Positions 62,345 to 64,000 of a stretch of 64,000 bases of DNA are shown piece after piece. A program made the position numbers and the translations under genes. The notes under the pieces are model-generated. The model was not told where the DNA came from. It worked only from the letters and a program-made list of their open reading frames with translations, and made no database searches. This stretch comes from JAPPHA01 sp965220985. GTDB taxonomy: Bacteria > Pseudomonadota > Alphaproteobacteria > Rhodobacterales > Rhodobacteraceae. The first letter of the stretch is position 1, and the number at the start of each line of letters is the position of its first letter. The stretch is taken from contig OZ244854.1 of assembly GCA_965220985.1 (NCBI GenBank), forward strand, positions 3,596,001 to 3,660,000, in the 5' to 3' direction.

Positions 62345-63259
62345 ATGATGAGCAACAGCGACCGACCAATACTGATCGCGGGACCCACCGCTTCGGGCAA
62401 GTCTTCTCTGGCCTGCGAACTTGCTCGTCTCACTCATGGTTGCGTGATCAATGCCGATGCCCTGCAGGTCTACAGTTGCTGGAGAATTCTCACGGCCCGT
62501 CCCAGCGACCGTGAGATGGAGACCGTCCCGCACAGGCTCTACGGACATGTCGGCATGGACGAGGCGTATTCGGTCGGATCGTGGTTGCGGGATCTGAAAC
62601 CTGTTCTCGACGAGTGCAGTTCACGCGGGTTGCGTCCGATCATCGTCGGGGGAACCGGCCTTTATCTCACGGCGCTGACCACGGGGCTGAGTGACATCCC
62701 TCCTGTACCATTGAGCGTTCGCGAGGAGGCCGACAGGATCTTTGCCGACGACCCTTGGAGATTCGCTCGCGACCTGCGGGAACGAGACCCCGGGACGGTC
62801 AGCGTGATCGACATCGACAATCCGGCACGGACCCGTCGCGCCTGGGAGGTTCTGGAAGCGACCGGGGTGGGATTGTCCGCGTGGCACGCGTCACCCAAGG
62901 TACCAATTCTGCCGACGGATGAGACCCGAGCATTCGTCCTTGATGCTCCCGCAGCGTGGCTCGAAGGGCGAATCCGTCGCAGATTCGAGCACATGGTGTC
63001 ACACGGGGCACTCGACGAAATCCGCTTGGCGATCGAGTCCGGTTACGACGAGGCAAAACCATCGTGCCGAATCCTCGGGGCACGCGAGCTGGTCAGTGTG
63101 GTCGATGGCAGCCTCTCCATTCCCGATGCAGTCGAGCAGGCGGTCACGCGCACCCGTCAGTTCGCAAAGCGACAACGTACCTGGTTTCGCAGCAAGATGA
63201 GCGATTGGGAACATGTCGAGGCCGGCATCACGGCGCAAGAATTGCTCGACAGGTCCTGA
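62345..63259 (+). CDS. miaA: tRNA dimethylallyltransferase
   Basis: 304 residues (start at 62345 or the next ATG). The P-loop is ILIAGPTASGKSSLA; the substrate loop reads NADALQVYSCW, where DSMQVY or DSRQVY is usual; PIIVGGTGLYLTAL and the C-terminal AVTRTRQFAKRQRTWFR tRNA-binding segment are intact. It isopentenylates A37 of tRNAs reading UNN codons, using DMAPP from the dxr/ispDF pathway. hfq, a frequent miaA neighbour in other bacteria, is elsewhere in the window. Confidence 0.93.
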   Translation: MMSNSDRPILIAGPTASGKSSLACELARLTHGCVINADALQVYSCWRILTARPSDREMETVPHRLYGHVGMDEAYSVGSWLRDLKPVLDECSSRGLRPIIVGGTGLYLTALTTGLSDIPPVPLSVREEADRIFADDPWRFARDLRERDPGTVSVIDIDNPARTRRAWEVLEATGVGLSAWHASPKVPILPTDETRAFVLDAPAAWLEGRIRRRFEHMVSHGALDEIRLAIESGYDEAKPSCRILGARELVSVVDGSLSIPDAVEQAVTRTRQFAKRQRTWFRSKMSDWEHVEAGITAQELLDRS

Positions 63260-63678
63260 GACAGGGCAGGTCCTGACGCAAAATCGAACATCCGCTCCGT
63301 TCATCGACGTCAGTCGCGACAACCGTCATGGACCCGGACATCATTCGCAAGCACACCGTCATGCGATCGGTCACTTTTTGAAGACGCACGATGTGGGCCA
63401 AACTGTTGGAGGATCAGGCCGAGCCACCATTGAAACTCTCGCCGGCCGGCGGACGAGGAAAATTCCATTGCTGCAGTGCGGTTGCTCGCAGATCATGCAG
63501 GGACTTCATGTCGGCATCGGAACAGACCGAATCGGGGCAGCCACTTGCGAGAGACATTCCCGGCGGCTGGCAACCATCCAGTCGACCACACGCGACTCGA
63601 CAATTTCAAAAAGACAACGTAGGTTTCATTACCTAACGATCTTCCAGTGTTGGTCACAGAGAATTGGAGTTTCATGAC
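63260..63678. other. non-coding stretch upstream of the ABC substrate-binding gene
   Basis: 419 bases without a recognisable gene. The last 70 bases are AT-rich (around 63600-63660) and probably contain the promoter of the next gene. Confidence 0.4.
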
Positions 63679-64000
63679 ATGAAAGACATCAGAAAGTTGC
63701 AACAGCGTTTTCGCGACGGAGGTATCAGCCGGCGAGACTTTCTCACGGCGATGAGTGCGCTCGGCGTGTCAGCCGTTGCCGCAGAAGGGTACCTGACTTC
63801 CGCCAAGGCGCTCGCATCCACTCCCCGCAAGGGCGGCTCGGTCGTCTTTGCAAGCAACCTGCACGGTCCGGACGACCAGATGGACCCGATGCTGTTCACG
63901 TCGGGCATCGACTACACCCGCGGACGGGCAACCTACAACAATCTCACCCAGATCCTCGACAACATGACCCTTCATCCCGAGCTCGCGGAGGAATGGAGCG
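63679..64000 (+). CDS. ABC transporter substrate-binding protein, peptide/nickel type (5' part, runs off the window)
   Basis: The 107 residues in view start MKDIRKLQQRFRDGGISRRDF. TTGGAG eight bases before the ATG supports the start. The twin-arginine-like SRRDFLTAMSALGVSAVAA leader implies export by the Tat system or a Sec leader of that style. The mature start GGSVVFASNLHGPDDQMDPM, and then TYNNLTQILDNMTLHPELAEEW, is typical of family 5 solute-binding proteins for peptides, opines or glycosides. Permease and ATPase genes are expected just beyond the window. Confidence 0.85.
   Translation, partial: MKDIRKLQQRFRDGGISRRDFLTAMSALGVSAVAAEGYLTSAKALASTPRKGGSVVFASNLHGPDDQMDPMLFTSGIDYTRGRATYNNLTQILDNMTLHPELAEEWS

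Noticed and set aside
1..64000. CRISPR array, rRNA or tRNA genes
   Set aside because: No regularly spaced direct repeats with spacers, no rRNA signature stretches and no convincing cloverleaf were seen by eye.

Overview
The window is a high-GC chromosomal segment from an alphaproteobacterium, most likely a Rhodospirillales-type lineage. This rests on gene order and family content: ntrB-ntrC-ntrY-ntrX-trkA-trkH-hfq-hflX, a fused ispDF next to pgpA, LpxI rather than LpxH in the lipid A pathway, and the pyrH-frr-uppS-cdsA-dxr-rseP-bamA-skp-fabZ-lpxA-lpxI-lpxB block. No rRNA, tRNA, CRISPR array or prophage was recognised.

Layout. 1-3738: the end of an unidentified gene, then a large secreted protein with three fibronectin-III-like repeats and an autotransporter-type barrel. 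4149-8607: an IS21-like mobile element whose operon carries a zinc-ribbon protein and a Toprim protein beside istA and istB. It is bracketed by an inverted pair of a palindromic repeat. 8895-20172 (minus): hflX, hfq, trkH, trkA, ntrX, ntrY, ntrC and ntrB, covering RNA control, potassium uptake and nitrogen two-component control. 20549-28583: ispDF, pgpA, a CinA C-terminal-type deamidase, amtB, a Coq10/RatA-type protein, hpt, lipA and a catalase. 28929-32730: an orphan VapB-like antitoxin beside a broken vapC, a small conserved protein, and glnE.

32856-43312 (minus): a catabolic operon. It encodes an MttB-family methyltransferase, an FAD/GcvT demethylase, a sulfatase, a hydroxyacid dehydrogenase, an aldehyde dehydrogenase, a SelA-like PLP enzyme and a D-glutamate-cyclase-like protein. 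It probably strips methyl groups from a quaternary or sulfated amine and oxidises the backbone. 42307-48506: an imperfect tandem duplication of a 3,253-bp unit. It leaves two diverged, intact AAA-ATPase/PD-(D/E)XK genes, a decayed mttB copy and a truncated HNH nuclease copy; the intact HNH gene follows.

49616-62000 (minus): the envelope and translation operon from pyrH to lpxB, supplying lipid A, outer-membrane assembly, isoprenoid and undecaprenyl carriers, CDP-diacylglycerol, and ribosome recycling. 62345-64000 (plus): miaA and the start of a peptide-type ABC transporter substrate-binding protein with a twin-arginine-like leader.

The points most worth a second look are the four-gene IS21-type element, an NtrC whose sigma-54 contact loop is replaced by a long insert, the MttB-linked catabolic operon, the duplicated AAA/nuclease genes that diverge much faster than their flanks, and the inactivated VapC. 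Coordinates and motifs were read by eye; family assignments come from motif recognition, not from database searches.
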